From contig NC_012440.1 in the NCBI RefSeq assembly GCF_000021565.1, positions 438,672-502,671 of the forward strand: a DNA stretch of 64,000 bases, given 5' to 3'. Shown one piece after another: positions 8,855 through 17,400 of the stretch. Source of the stretch: Persephonella marina EX-H1. Lineage in GTDB: Bacteria > Aquificota > Aquificia > Aquificales > Hydrogenothermaceae. Position 1 is the stretch's first letter. Each line of letters begins with the position of its first letter. The notes beneath the pieces are model-generated. The model had not been told where the DNA came from. It saw nothing but the letters and a program-made list of their open reading frames with translations, and ran no database searches. The position numbers and the translations under genes are program-made.

Positions 8855-10153
8855 ATGAAGATTGGTGTAATAAGTTTAGGCTGTCCAAAAAATCTTGTTG
8901 ATACTGAGCTTATACTCGGTAGGCTAAAAACAGATAAGGTTCAGATAGTGAGCGATCTGAATGATGCTGAGGTTATACTGGTAAACACCTGTGGTTTTAT
9001 AGATGAAGCGAAGGAGGAGTCTGTAAATACTATACTTGAGGTGGCACGTCTGAAAGAGAATGGAAACAAAAAGATTGTAGTTACAGGATGTCTTGTTGAG
9101 AGATATAAAAAAGAGCTTGAAAAAGAGATACCTGAAGTTGATATGTTTATAGATCTGAAGGAAGAGCTTTTGATCCCTGAGAAGCTGGGAATAAAAGTAG
9201 ATAACTTCTCCTCACCGTACCAGAAAAGATTACTGACAACACCGAAACATACAGCCTACCTTAAGATATCTGAGGGATGCGACCACACCTGTGGATTCTG
9301 TGCTATCCCATCAATAAGGGGAAAACACAGAAGCAGAACTATTGAGGATATTGTTGAAGAGGCAAAAAGGCTGGCAGATCTGGGAGTAAAAGAGCTGAAT
9401 ATTGTCTCACAGGATACAAGCTATTACGGGACTGATATCTATGGAAAACCTATGCTCTGGGAGCTAATAAGCAGGTTAGAAAAGATAGAAGGTGTAAGAT
9501 GGATAAGACTTTACTACCTTTATCCTACTACGGTGACAGAGGATTTTATAAAAAGGATGGCTGACAGTGAGAAGGTTGTTAAGTATTTTGAGATGCCTAT
9601 TCAACATACAGAGGACAGGATTCTGAAAGATATGATGAGGGGATACAGAAAAAGCAGAATTGAGAAAATACTTGAATGGAAGGATAGGTATATTCCTGAA
9701 GCTGCTGTCAGGTCTGCTGTGATTGTAGGTTTTCCTACAGAGACAGAGAGAGATTTTGAGAGTATGAAAGATTTTATAAAACAGGCTAAATTTGACTGGC
9801 TTGGTGTTTTTAAGTACTCACATGAGGAAGGAACACCTGCATATACAAAATATAGGGACTCTATCCCAGAGGAAGAGAAGATAAGAAGAAAAAATGAGAT
9901 AACACAGCTGCAGGAAGGTATAACAGAAGAGAAAAATAGAGATCTTATTGGAAAGGAGATAGAGGTAATTGTAGATGGTTTTTCTGAGGAGTGGGAAACA
10001 CTCCCTGTAGGCAGAACATACAGGAGTGCTTTTGAGATAGACGGTATCGTTTATATAGAAACGGAAAGACCTGTTAAGGTTGGTGATTTTGCAAAACTGA
10101 AAATAAAGGATCTTGCAGACAGTTATGATCTTGTTGGAGAGATATGTGAATAG
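8855..10153 (+). CDS. rimO: Ribosomal protein S12 methylthiotransferase RimO
   Basis: Radical-SAM enzyme that adds a methylthio group to S12 Asp (E. coli position 89). The N-terminal UPF0004 domain shows SLGCPKNLVDTE and VNTCGFIDEA; the radical SAM cluster is SEGCDHTCGFCAIPSIRGKH; the C-terminal TRAM domain starts near LIGKEIEVIVDG. The SPSIRG-like IPSIRGKHRSR and SLGCPKN features separate RimO from MiaB. The ATG giving MKIGVISLGC is chosen over a TTG ten codons upstream because it matches the family N terminus. Length of 432 aa is typical. Confidence 0.95.
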   Translation: MKIGVISLGCPKNLVDTELILGRLKTDKVQIVSDLNDAEVILVNTCGFIDEAKEESVNTILEVARLKENGNKKIVVTGCLVERYKKELEKEIPEVDMFIDLKEELLIPEKLGIKVDNFSSPYQKRLLTTPKHTAYLKISEGCDHTCGFCAIPSIRGKHRSRTIEDIVEEAKRLADLGVKELNIVSQDTSYYGTDIYGKPMLWELISRLEKIEGVRWIRLYYLYPTTVTEDFIKRMADSEKVVKYFEMPIQHTEDRILKDMMRGYRKSRIEKILEWKDRYIPEAAVRSAVIVGFPTETERDFESMKDFIKQAKFDWLGVFKYSHEEGTPAYTKYRDSIPEEEKIRRKNEITQLQEGITEEKNRDLIGKEIEVIVDGFSEEWETLPVGRTYRSAFEIDGIVYIETERPVKVGDFAKLKIKDLADSYDLVGEICE

Positions 10154-10225
10154 TACCTTAAAGATTTAAGACATTAAGGTATAATTTTTGCATAATCCTT
10201 TATCAGAAACATTCAGGAGGGTTTC

Positions 10226-11287
10226 TTGAGGAAGATAAAAGATATAAGACCTATACAGTTAAAGGATCATAAACTTTATGTTATAAACCAGTTAAAACTT
10301 CCAAAAGAAAAAGAGTGGCTTGAGCTCTCAACTTATCAGCAGGTTGCTGAAGCTATTGAGAAGATGATAATAAGGGGGGCTCCTCTTATAGGTATAGTTG
10401 GAGCTTACGGATTTGCTATAGGTGTTAAACAGATACTGGATGAGGGAAGGTCTCTTGATGATGTCAGGGATGTTTTTGACAGACTGAAAAATACAAGACC
10501 AACAGCTGTTAATCTTTTCTGGGCACTTGAGAGGGTATGGAAAAAGTTTGAGAGGTGGACAGAAGAGGGAAGGTCAGGAGAGGAACTTGTGAACCTTCTT
10601 TTTAAAGAGGCGGAAAGGATAGACCTTGAGGATTATCACGCAAATAAGGCTATTGGAGGATACGGTCAGGTTTTACTCCCTGAGAGATGTAATGTTCTTA
10701 CACACTGTAATACAGGAGCTCTTGCAACATCAGGATGGGGGACAGCCCTTGGTGTTATAAGAAGTGCATTTGAGAATGGAAAAGATATAACAGTTTATGT
10801 AGATGAGACAAGACCGTATCTTCAGGGATCAAGGCTTACAGCATGGGAGCTTGTTGAGGAAGGTATACCACATTACCTTATAACGGATAACTCAGCCGGT
10901 TTTTTGATGTCTAAAGGTATTATAGATGCGATCATAGTCGGTGCAGACAGAATAACAGCAAATGGGGATGTTGCAAACAAGATAGGAACTTACACCCTTG
11001 CAGTTCTTGCAGAAGCTCACGGTATTCCTTTTTATGTTGCTGCTCCGACATCAACATTTGATCTTGATACTGATAGCGGAAAGGATATCCCGATAGAGGA
11101 AAGATCCCAGTTAGAGGTAAAAAAATGTGGTGGGTGTGATATAGCACCTGAGGAAACGGAAGCTTTAAACTACTCATTTGATGTTACACCTGCATCTAAA
11201 ATAACGGCTATTATCACCGAAAAAGGTATAATATCTCACGTTGATAAGGAGCATATAACTAAATTTTTAAGATATAGAGGAGTTTGA
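10226..11287 (+). CDS. mtnA: Methylthioribose-1-phosphate isomerase
   Basis: Methionine-salvage isomerase converting methylthioribose-1-phosphate to methylthioribulose-1-phosphate. Family signatures are [15 protein letters not shown], the active-site Cys in [13 protein letters not shown] (near 160) and the catalytic Asp in [15 protein letters not shown] (near 240). At 353 aa it is full length. The start is TTG with AGGAGG seven bases before it. It runs straight into yvcK with one base between, so they are probably co-transcribed. eIF-2B alpha-type relatives are excluded by the Cys motif. Confidence 0.95.
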
Positions 11288-11288
11288 T

Positions 11289-12260
11289 ATGAGGGTTGTG
11301 GCAGTTGGTGGAGGAACAGGACTTTCTTCATTACTTAGAGGTATAAAACATCTTGTTCCTGACACCATAAGGGACCTTTCAGCTATTGTAACGGTTGCTG
11401 ATAACGGTGGAAGTTCAGGGAGACTTAGAGAGGAGATGCAGGTACCTGCTCCTGGAGATATAAGAAACTGTATCGTTGCTCTTGCTGAAGATGAGGATAT
11501 TCTTACTCAGGTTTTCCAGTACAGATTTTCAAACGGAAACGGTCTTAAAGGACACAGTTTTGGAAATCTTTTTCTCTCAGTTCTGACGAAGATAACAGGG
11601 GATTTTTTAGATGCTGTTGAAATAACATCAAATATCTTGAAGATAAAAGGTGAGATAATCCCTTCAACAGATAAACTTGTTGATATAGTTGCCCAGTTCA
11701 GTGACGGTGCGATCATAAAGGGAGAAACACAGATAACAGAGTATGGGAAGCAGCTTAAAGGAAAGATTGTCAGAATATGGATGGAACCGTCTGATGTAGA
11801 AGCACCACAGAAGGCTTTAGAGAAAATAAGAGATGCAGATTTTATAATACTTGGTCCTGGAAGTCTTTACACAAGTATTATCCCGAATCTTCTCGTTAAA
11901 GATATTAAGGAAGCTATACTAAACAGCAAAGCCTACAAAATATATATCTGCAATGTGATGACCCAGTACGGGGAAACGTACAAATTCTCAGCATCCCAGC
12001 ATATTAAGGCTATACATGAAACAGTTGGTGAGGAGTTTATAGATGCTGCTATAATAAATACAACATTACCACCACATGAGCTTATAGAGAAATATATGAG
12101 AGAAAATTCCCAGCCTGTTACAGCTGATGTTCCGGAGATAGTTGATATGGGAATAACAGTTTATGCAAAGGATCTTATTGAAGCAGGAGATTATGTAAGA
12201 CACAACCCTGAGAAGCTTACAGCGGTCCTGCTTGAAGTAATGGAAAAAGCAAGAGTGTAG
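11289..12260 (+). CDS. yvcK: YvcK/CofD-family gluconeogenesis factor
   Basis: The 323-aa product opens with VVAVGGGTGLSSLLRGIK, the nucleotide-sugar binding start of the YvcK/CofD-like family, and contains TVADNGGSSGRLR and LGPGSLYTSIIPNLLV. In Bacillus, YvcK binds UDP-GlcNAc and tunes carbon flux and cell-wall synthesis; that role is inferred here. True CofD (F420 synthesis) has a different context. It ends directly against the nadB ATG. Confidence 0.85.
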   Translation: MRVVAVGGGTGLSSLLRGIKHLVPDTIRDLSAIVTVADNGGSSGRLREEMQVPAPGDIRNCIVALAEDEDILTQVFQYRFSNGNGLKGHSFGNLFLSVLTKITGDFLDAVEITSNILKIKGEIIPSTDKLVDIVAQFSDGAIIKGETQITEYGKQLKGKIVRIWMEPSDVEAPQKALEKIRDADFIILGPGSLYTSIIPNLLVKDIKEAILNSKAYKIYICNVMTQYGETYKFSASQHIKAIHETVGEEFIDAAIINTTLPPHELIEKYMRENSQPVTADVPEIVDMGITVYAKDLIEAGDYVRHNPEKLTAVLLEVMEKARV

Positions 12261-13838
12261 ATGAGAAGGTATATCTCAAATTTTAATACAGCAGATTTAT
12301 CTGATGAGTATGTGGATACTATCATCATAGGTGCAGGTCTCGCCGGTCTTACAACAGCCCTTCAGCTTAAAAACCTTGGTATAGATCCTCTTATAATAAC
12401 AAGAAAAGAGACCGGCATCTCAAACTCATTCCTTGCCCAGGGTGGTATCGCAGCAGCTATAGGAAAGGATGATGATCCACAGATACACTATGAGGACACA
12501 ATAAAAGCTGGGAAAGGTCTCTGTATAGAGAGGAATGTTAGTGTTCTTGTTGAGGAAGGACTTGAAAGGGTTATAGATCTTATCAGATACGGTGTTCCAT
12601 TTGATAGGGATGAGAAAGGATACCTCAGGCTAACACAGGAAGGTGCCCACTCAAGAAAAAGGGTTCTTCATGTAAAGGATATGACAGGAAAAGAGATAGG
12701 AAAGACCGTTTACAGTATTCTATCAGAGAAAGGTATAAAAATAGAGACAGGCTATTTCCTTGAAGAGATACTGACGGATGATAACAGATTTGTAGGTATA
12801 ATCGTTTCAGACAGAAAAAATAAAAAACTTATAAGAGGTAAATCGCTTGTAATAGCAACAGGTGGTTACAGTGCCCTTTACTACAGAAACACATCAGCTT
12901 ACAACATTTCAGGAGACACACTTGGAACAGCTTACAGGGCAGGATGTATCCTGAAGGATCTTGAGTTTGTTCAGTTTCATCCAACAGCGATATATATAGA
13001 AGGTGAACCAGCCTATCTCATATCTGAGGCTGTAAGGGGAGAAGGAGCTCTCCTTGTTGATGATAGAGAGGAGAGATTTATAGATGAGCTGAAACCGAGG
13101 GATGAGGTAGCAAGGGCTATATTTAAAAAGTATACAGAAGGAAGAAGGGTTTTCCTTGACATATCTCCACTGAAGAAGAGAGGTATAGATATAAAGGAGA
13201 GATTTCCAACAATATTCAGTATGCTGAAATATTACGGGTATGGCGATAAAACTCTTATACCTGTAAGTCCAGCGGCACATTACACTATTGGTGGGATAGA
13301 GGCAACATCAAACGGTAAAACATCCGTTGAAGGTATATTTGCTGTTGGGGAGTCCTCATGTACAGGCGTTCACGGCGCAAACAGACTGGCAAGTAATTCA
13401 TTACTTGAGTGTGTTGTTTTTGGATATAAAACAGCTTACAGTGTTTTCAGTTACAATATGTATGCAGACGTAAATAAGAATATAAAAATAAAAAACAAAA
13501 TGAGAGGAGAAAAAATATTAACAAAGGAGAGAAAAAGATTTATATTAAATAAAATAAAAAAGGTTATGTGGGAAAAGGTAGGTTTGATCAGAAATAAAGA
13601 GGTTTTGAAAGAAGCTCTCTCTCAGATAAATTCTATAGAGGAAGAGATATCAGATTACTCAAACACAAGGTATCTTACAGATCTTATATACCTTTCAAAA
13701 GCTGTTATTCTTTCCGCATTGAATAGAGAAGAAAGCAGGGGAACACATTACAGGTCTGATTATCCGGATGAAAATCCAGAATTTAAGAAGCATACAAAGG
13801 TTTACGATGATTTTAAAATAAAACTGGAGGTAAATTAG
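12261..13838 (+). CDS. nadB: L-aspartate oxidase
   Basis: FAD enzyme oxidising L-aspartate to iminoaspartate for NAD synthesis. It has a Rossmann FAD site IIIGAGLAGLTTAL, NSFLAQGGIAAAIG, active-site regions GAHSRKRVLH and SPAAHYTIGG, and the C-terminal FAD contact ANRLASNSLLECVVFG. Length (525 aa) fits NadB rather than succinate dehydrogenase SdhA, and no Sdh partners are present. It starts immediately after the yvcK stop and ends two bases before the infC ATT start. Confidence 0.93.
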   Translation: MRRYISNFNTADLSDEYVDTIIIGAGLAGLTTALQLKNLGIDPLIITRKETGISNSFLAQGGIAAAIGKDDDPQIHYEDTIKAGKGLCIERNVSVLVEEGLERVIDLIRYGVPFDRDEKGYLRLTQEGAHSRKRVLHVKDMTGKEIGKTVYSILSEKGIKIETGYFLEEILTDDNRFVGIIVSDRKNKKLIRGKSLVIATGGYSALYYRNTSAYNISGDTLGTAYRAGCILKDLEFVQFHPTAIYIEGEPAYLISEAVRGEGALLVDDREERFIDELKPRDEVARAIFKKYTEGRRVFLDISPLKKRGIDIKERFPTIFSMLKYYGYGDKTLIPVSPAAHYTIGGIEATSNGKTSVEGIFAVGESSCTGVHGANRLASNSLLECVVFGYKTAYSVFSYNMYADVNKNIKIKNKMRGEKILTKERKRFILNKIKKVMWEKVGLIRNKEVLKEALSQINSIEEEISDYSNTRYLTDLIYLSKAVILSALNREESRGTHYRSDYPDENPEFKKHTKVYDDFKIKLEVN

Positions 13839-13840
13839 TC

Positions 13841-14353
13841 ATTCAGGAGTTAAGAGTTAACGAACAGATAAGGGTCAGGGAAGTCAGGCTTATTGATGAG
13901 AAAGGCCAGAACCTAGGTATAGTCCCTATTGATGAAGCATTAAGAATTGCTGAGGAGAAGGGGCTTGATCTTGTTGAGGTTTCACCAAACGCAAAACCTC
14001 CTGTGTGCAAGATAATGGACTACGGAAAGTACAAGTTTGAGCAGAAGAAGAAGGAGAAGGAGGCGAAGAAGAAGCAGAGAGCAAAGATGCAGAATGTGAA
14101 AGAGATAAAATTCAGAGTGAAGATTGAGGATCACGATTACAGGACTAAGGTAAAGCATATCAGGGAGTTTATTGAGGATGGAGACAAGGTTAAGGTCTGG
14201 ATATGGTTTAGAGGGAGAGAGAATGTACATCCTGAGATAGGTGAGAGACTTGCACACAGGATTATAGAGGATCTTTCAGACATAGCAAAGGTTGAAAAAC
14301 CACCAAAAAAAGAAGGAAGAAATATGATATTCACACTTGTTCCAAAACAGTAG
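13841..14353 (+). CDS. infC: Translation initiation factor IF-3 with ATT start
   Basis: The reading frame gives a 170-aa IF-3: the N domain starts IQELRVNEQIRVREVRLI, then LGIVPIDEALRIAEEKGLDL, VSPNAKPPVCKIMDYGKYK, the lysine-rich linker (KKKEKEAKKKQR) and the C domain ending IFTLVPKQ. No ATG, GTG or TTG exists at the family N terminus; the only in-frame candidate is ATT, ten bases after GGAGG. An AUU start is the known hallmark of E. coli infC, where IF-3 represses its own mRNA by rejecting it. An ORF caller would start at an internal GTG and lose 54 codons. The rpmI-rplT genes that often follow infC are absent. Confidence 0.92.
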   Translation: MQELRVNEQIRVREVRLIDEKGQNLGIVPIDEALRIAEEKGLDLVEVSPNAKPPVCKIMDYGKYKFEQKKKEKEAKKKQRAKMQNVKEIKFRVKIEDHDYRTKVKHIREFIEDGDKVKVWIWFRGRENVHPEIGERLAHRIIEDLSDIAKVEKPPKKEGRNMIFTLVPKQ

Positions 14354-14437
14354 CCTCCAATATTATAATATTAGCATATTGACAATTTTGTATATCCTGA
14401 TATATTAAGATAAACTACAGATCTCTGGAGGCTACTG
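14348..14437 (+). promoter_or_regulatory. 12-bp inverted repeat that can mask the next gene's ribosome site
   Basis: CAGTAGCCTCCA at the infC stop pairs perfectly with TGGAGGCTACTG, which holds the ribosome site and first base of the GTG start of the flavoprotein gene. RNA reading through from infC could fold and hide the GGAGG. RNA started at the promoter between the arms would lack the first arm. Confidence 0.55.
14379..14406 (+). promoter_or_regulatory. Sigma-70-type promoter for the SQR-like gene
   Basis: TTGACA and TATATT are separated by 16 bases, with a likely start near 14413, about 24 bases before the GTG start. It lies inside the 12-bp inverted repeat. Confidence 0.55.
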
Positions 14438-15609
14438 TGAAGAAGGTTCTTGTTTTAGGTGGTGGAACTGCCGGTGTTGAGACAGCTATATTTCTAAAAA
14501 AAGAAGGATTTGATGTTGAGCTTGTTTCTGACAGAGATTTTTTCTATATATATCCTATATCCATATGGATCCCAACAGGTGAGGTTGGTTTAGATAGTAT
14601 CTCCATTCCTTTGAAGGATCTATCAGAATCACACGGTTTTAAAGTTACAGTTGATGAGGTTGAAAGGATATCAGCCTCCGATATGAAGGTCTACCTTAAA
14701 AACTCAGGTGAGAGATCAGATTTTGATTATCTTGTTATAGCTCTAGGTCAATCTAAGATAAAACATGAAGGTATAGAACATACACTATCAATTTGTGGCT
14801 CTCCTCAGGAAGCTTTGAAAATAAGAGAAAGAATAGAGGACCTTATAAAAATAGGAAAAGGTAAGATAGCCTTTGGATTCGGTGGAAATCCAAGGGCAAA
14901 AGAGGCTGTTAGGGGTGGACCTGTTTTTGAGATTCTTTTTAACACACATAACTATCTTAAAAAACTTGGGATAAGGGATAATTTTGAGCTTATATTCTTT
15001 GCACCTATGGAAAAGCCCGGAGCTAGACTTGGGGAAAAAGCTTTAAAGATGCTTGATAGAATGTTTAATAAGATGGGAATAAAAAGATTCACAGGAAAAA
15101 AGATAAAAAGATTTACCCAGAACAGTGTTGTATTTGAAGATGGAAGCTCTGTTGAGGCTGATCTTATACTTTTCACACCTGGAGGAACAGGGCATCCTGT
15201 GATTAAAAACTCAGATCTTCCTCAAACTGAAGCAGGCTTTATAAAGATAGAGGATAGCTGTCAGGTTGTTGGTTTTGAGAATATATACGCAGCAGGTGAT
15301 GTTGTTTCAATAGAAGGACCTGAATGGAAGGCTAAGCAGGGTCATTTAGCAGAGGTAATGGGGAGAAATATAGCTCACAATATAGCTGTTAAAGAAGGAA
15401 TTAAAAGTGGTGAACCGAAAGGCTATAAGGAGCATATAAATATTTTCTGTCTTATGGATATGGGAAATGGCGGAGGACTTGCTTACAGATCGGAAAATAA
15501 GGCCTTATTAATTCCTCTGCCTGTTATTGGTCATTATCTGAAAAAAGGATGGGGTGTTTATTACAAGCTTTCAAAACTTGGTAAGATACCGAGAATACCG
15601 GGTATGTGA
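14437..15609 (+). CDS. FAD-dependent oxidoreductase, SQR/NDH-2-like
   Basis: A 390-aa flavoprotein of the sulfide:quinone reductase/flavocytochrome c sulfide dehydrogenase family. FAD sites are VLVLGGGTAGVETAIFL and ENIYAAGDVV (about 281-290); the C terminus has an amphipathic patch (IPLPVIGHYLKKGWGVYY) that could dock on the membrane. Cysteines are at about 120, 275 and 338. The middle Cys normally found in SQR near the CGGAPxK/E motif is replaced (FGFGGNPRAKEAVRGGPVFE), so classical sulfide oxidation is uncertain. It may be a polysulfide- or quinone-linked NADH-type enzyme. Start is GTG with GGAGG. Confidence 0.75.
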   Translation: MKKVLVLGGGTAGVETAIFLKKEGFDVELVSDRDFFYIYPISIWIPTGEVGLDSISIPLKDLSESHGFKVTVDEVERISASDMKVYLKNSGERSDFDYLVIALGQSKIKHEGIEHTLSICGSPQEALKIRERIEDLIKIGKGKIAFGFGGNPRAKEAVRGGPVFEILFNTHNYLKKLGIRDNFELIFFAPMEKPGARLGEKALKMLDRMFNKMGIKRFTGKKIKRFTQNSVVFEDGSSVEADLILFTPGGTGHPVIKNSDLPQTEAGFIKIEDSCQVVGFENIYAAGDVVSIEGPEWKAKQGHLAEVMGRNIAHNIAVKEGIKSGEPKGYKEHINIFCLMDMGNGGGLAYRSENKALLIPLPVIGHYLKKGWGVYYKLSKLGKIPRIPGM

Positions 15610-16185
15610 TCATAAAGATTTTTTATAAAAACAGATAACTCTCTGAAGAGCTGTTACAGCAGATCCAACAGCTATAATAGATACAGCGATCTCAAGATAA
15701 CCTGTAAATACAGCTATTATCAGGACGATTGATCTCTCAGCCCTCTCAAAAATACCAACCTTACAGTCTATTCCGAGACCCTCTGCCCTTGCCCTTGTGT
15801 AGCTGACCATATATGAGAACATTATTGCTAAAAGTGTGACTGAAAGAAAGAGAGTATTTTCACTGAATATAAGTGCTATAGCCATAAGGGGAAAAAAGTC
15901 TGAAAGTCTGTCAACGACAGAGTCTATAAAAGCCCCAAACCTTGTTATTTTTTTATGCTTTCTTGCCAGAGCTCCATCAAGGGCATCGCAAAGATTGCCT
16001 GCAAGTATTAAAAAGCCTGCCGTTATATACTCCTGAAGAAATAGAAAGTAAGATCCTGCAATAATAAATAAAAGACCTGAGAATGTTACAACATTTGGAG
16101 AGATATTTATCCTGTGAAGAAGGTCTACAACTGGAGATATCTTTTCCTCAAAGACAGGTTTTATCTGTTTTATTATCTGGCTCAA
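15610..16185 (-). CDS. CDP-alcohol phosphatidyltransferase family protein
   Basis: A 191-aa integral membrane enzyme with the family motif D-x2-DG-x2-AR-x8-G-x3-D-x3-D, seen as CDALDGALARKHKKITRFGA then FIDSVVDRLSD (about 66-98). Several hydrophobic helices follow. Family members make phosphatidylglycerol phosphate, phosphatidylinositol phosphate or archaetidyl lipids from CDP-diacylglycerol; the acceptor alcohol cannot be fixed from sequence. It ends head-to-head with the flavoprotein gene and follows trpF by one base. Confidence 0.85.
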   Translation of the reverse strand: MSQIIKQIKPVFEEKISPVVDLLHRINISPNVVTFSGLLFIIAGSYFLFLQEYITAGFLILAGNLCDALDGALARKHKKITRFGAFIDSVVDRLSDFFPLMAIALIFSENTLFLSVTLLAIMFSYMVSYTRARAEGLGIDCKVGIFERAERSIVLIIAVFTGYLEIAVSIIAVGSAVTALQRVICFYKKSL

Positions 16186-16186
16186 G

Positions 16187-16813
16187 CTAACTCTCCATTC
16201 TGGCTATTTTTATAAATCTTTCCACTTTTTCAAGATCTTTAATACCTGGTTTTATCTCGAGCTTTGAGGATGCATCAACGCCGTAAGGTTTTATATGATC
16301 AATCAGTCTCTTCAGGTTTTCAGGTGATAAACCACCTGATAGTATAATCCGATCGTAAATCTGTGTTACTTTTCTTGCTAGGTCTGGATCTATCTGTTTT
16401 CCTGTTCCTCCGTACTCACCTTCCTTATATGTGTCTATAAGAACAGGATAATTTTTCTCAAAGAAAGGGAACATCATGTTTATATCTTTTTCAGATTTTA
16501 TTCTGAATGCTTTTATAACCCTGTCCTCAGGAAATTTTGATAAAAACTCTACAGTCTCATTACCGTGAAACTGTACAATATCAACAGTTTTGAGAAGCTC
16601 CTCCACAATTTTTTCAGAAGGGTTCACTGTTACGGCGACGAGTCTCGTTTTTCCCTGAATGGATTTTCTGATCTCTCTTATCCTTTTAATATCTATATGT
16701 CTGGGACTTTTTTCAAAAAAAATCACCCCTATATGTGTGGCTCCAAGCTCTGACACTATTAAAGCCTGCTCAACCTGTGTAATTCCGCATATCTTTATAA
16801 ACTCTACAGCCAT
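16187..16813 (-). CDS. trpF: Phosphoribosylanthranilate isomerase
   Basis: Tryptophan-pathway TIM-barrel enzyme (208 aa). The catalytic Cys lies in FIKICGIT near residue 9; later motifs are LVAVTVNPS, VQFHGNE, the acid DTYKEGEYGGTGK and GGLSPENL, with GVDASSKLE in the phosphate-binding end. No other trp genes are adjacent, which suits the scattered biosynthetic genes of Aquificota. It overlaps the end of the lipoprotein gene by ten bases. Confidence 0.95.
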   Translation of the reverse strand: MAVEFIKICGITQVEQALIVSELGATHIGVIFFEKSPRHIDIKRIREIRKSIQGKTRLVAVTVNPSEKIVEELLKTVDIVQFHGNETVEFLSKFPEDRVIKAFRIKSEKDINMMFPFFEKNYPVLIDTYKEGEYGGTGKQIDPDLARKVTQIYDRIILSGGLSPENLKRLIDHIKPYGVDASSKLEIKPGIKDLEKVERFIKIARMES

Positions 16814-17400
16814 CTCACACTTTTTATGTATATTTTTATTATCTCTTCATCATCCTTTAAAATAAATATAGACCGTATTTTACCGGATTCATACCTGTAA
16901 CGGGCAGAAAAATTCTTGTAAAACACCTCTTCCGGTTTTAAACCTTTGAATTTTATAGTATATCTTCCTGTATTAACTATTATATGATCTTTCTTACATC
17001 TGTATCTGCTGTCTTCCGGGATGTAAAATCTGCCTGTAAGTAAGTCCTCTAAGCTGAATGGTATATCTGTCTTTATATACTCTGAGAGTATGTCAGTGTC
17101 AATACCGCAGTTTTCCTTGTCCTTAAGCAGTACACATACCTCTCTGTTCGTTCTGTATTTTACAGAAACAACCTTCTGTCCAAGAGGTGTAAATATACTG
17201 ATTTTTTTATCTTTTTCAAACTTTCCTGTAAAAAGGAAAAATACACCACCTGTAAATATTGTTCCTGAGATCTTAAAAGGTCTCACTTCCTCGCTGTTTT
17301 TCTTTAGTATGTGATAAAACTTTTCCTCACAGGTGATCTGCTTTTTTAACGGTGCACATGATGATAAAATGAGAATAACAAGAAGAAAAATGTATCTCAT
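16804..17400 (-). CDS. Lipoprotein, LolB-like/DUF4292-type candidate
   Basis: A 198-aa protein with a lipobox (LILSSCAPLKK, Cys near 15), so it should be lipid-anchored. The body is beta-rich, with GTIFTGGVFFLFTGKFEKDK and a hydrophobic cavity-like pattern reminiscent of LolB or LolA-like folds. It starts four bases before the TPR lipoprotein stop, so the two are translationally coupled and may act together in envelope assembly. The exact family is not recognised with confidence. Confidence 0.6.
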   Translation of the reverse strand: MRYIFLLVILILSSCAPLKKQITCEEKFYHILKKNSEEVRPFKISGTIFTGGVFFLFTGKFEKDKKISIFTPLGQKVVSVKYRTNREVCVLLKDKENCGIDTDILSEYIKTDIPFSLEDLLTGRFYIPEDSRYRCKKDHIIVNTGRYTIKFKGLKPEEVFYKNFSARYRYESGKIRSIFILKDDEEIIKIYIKSVRWL

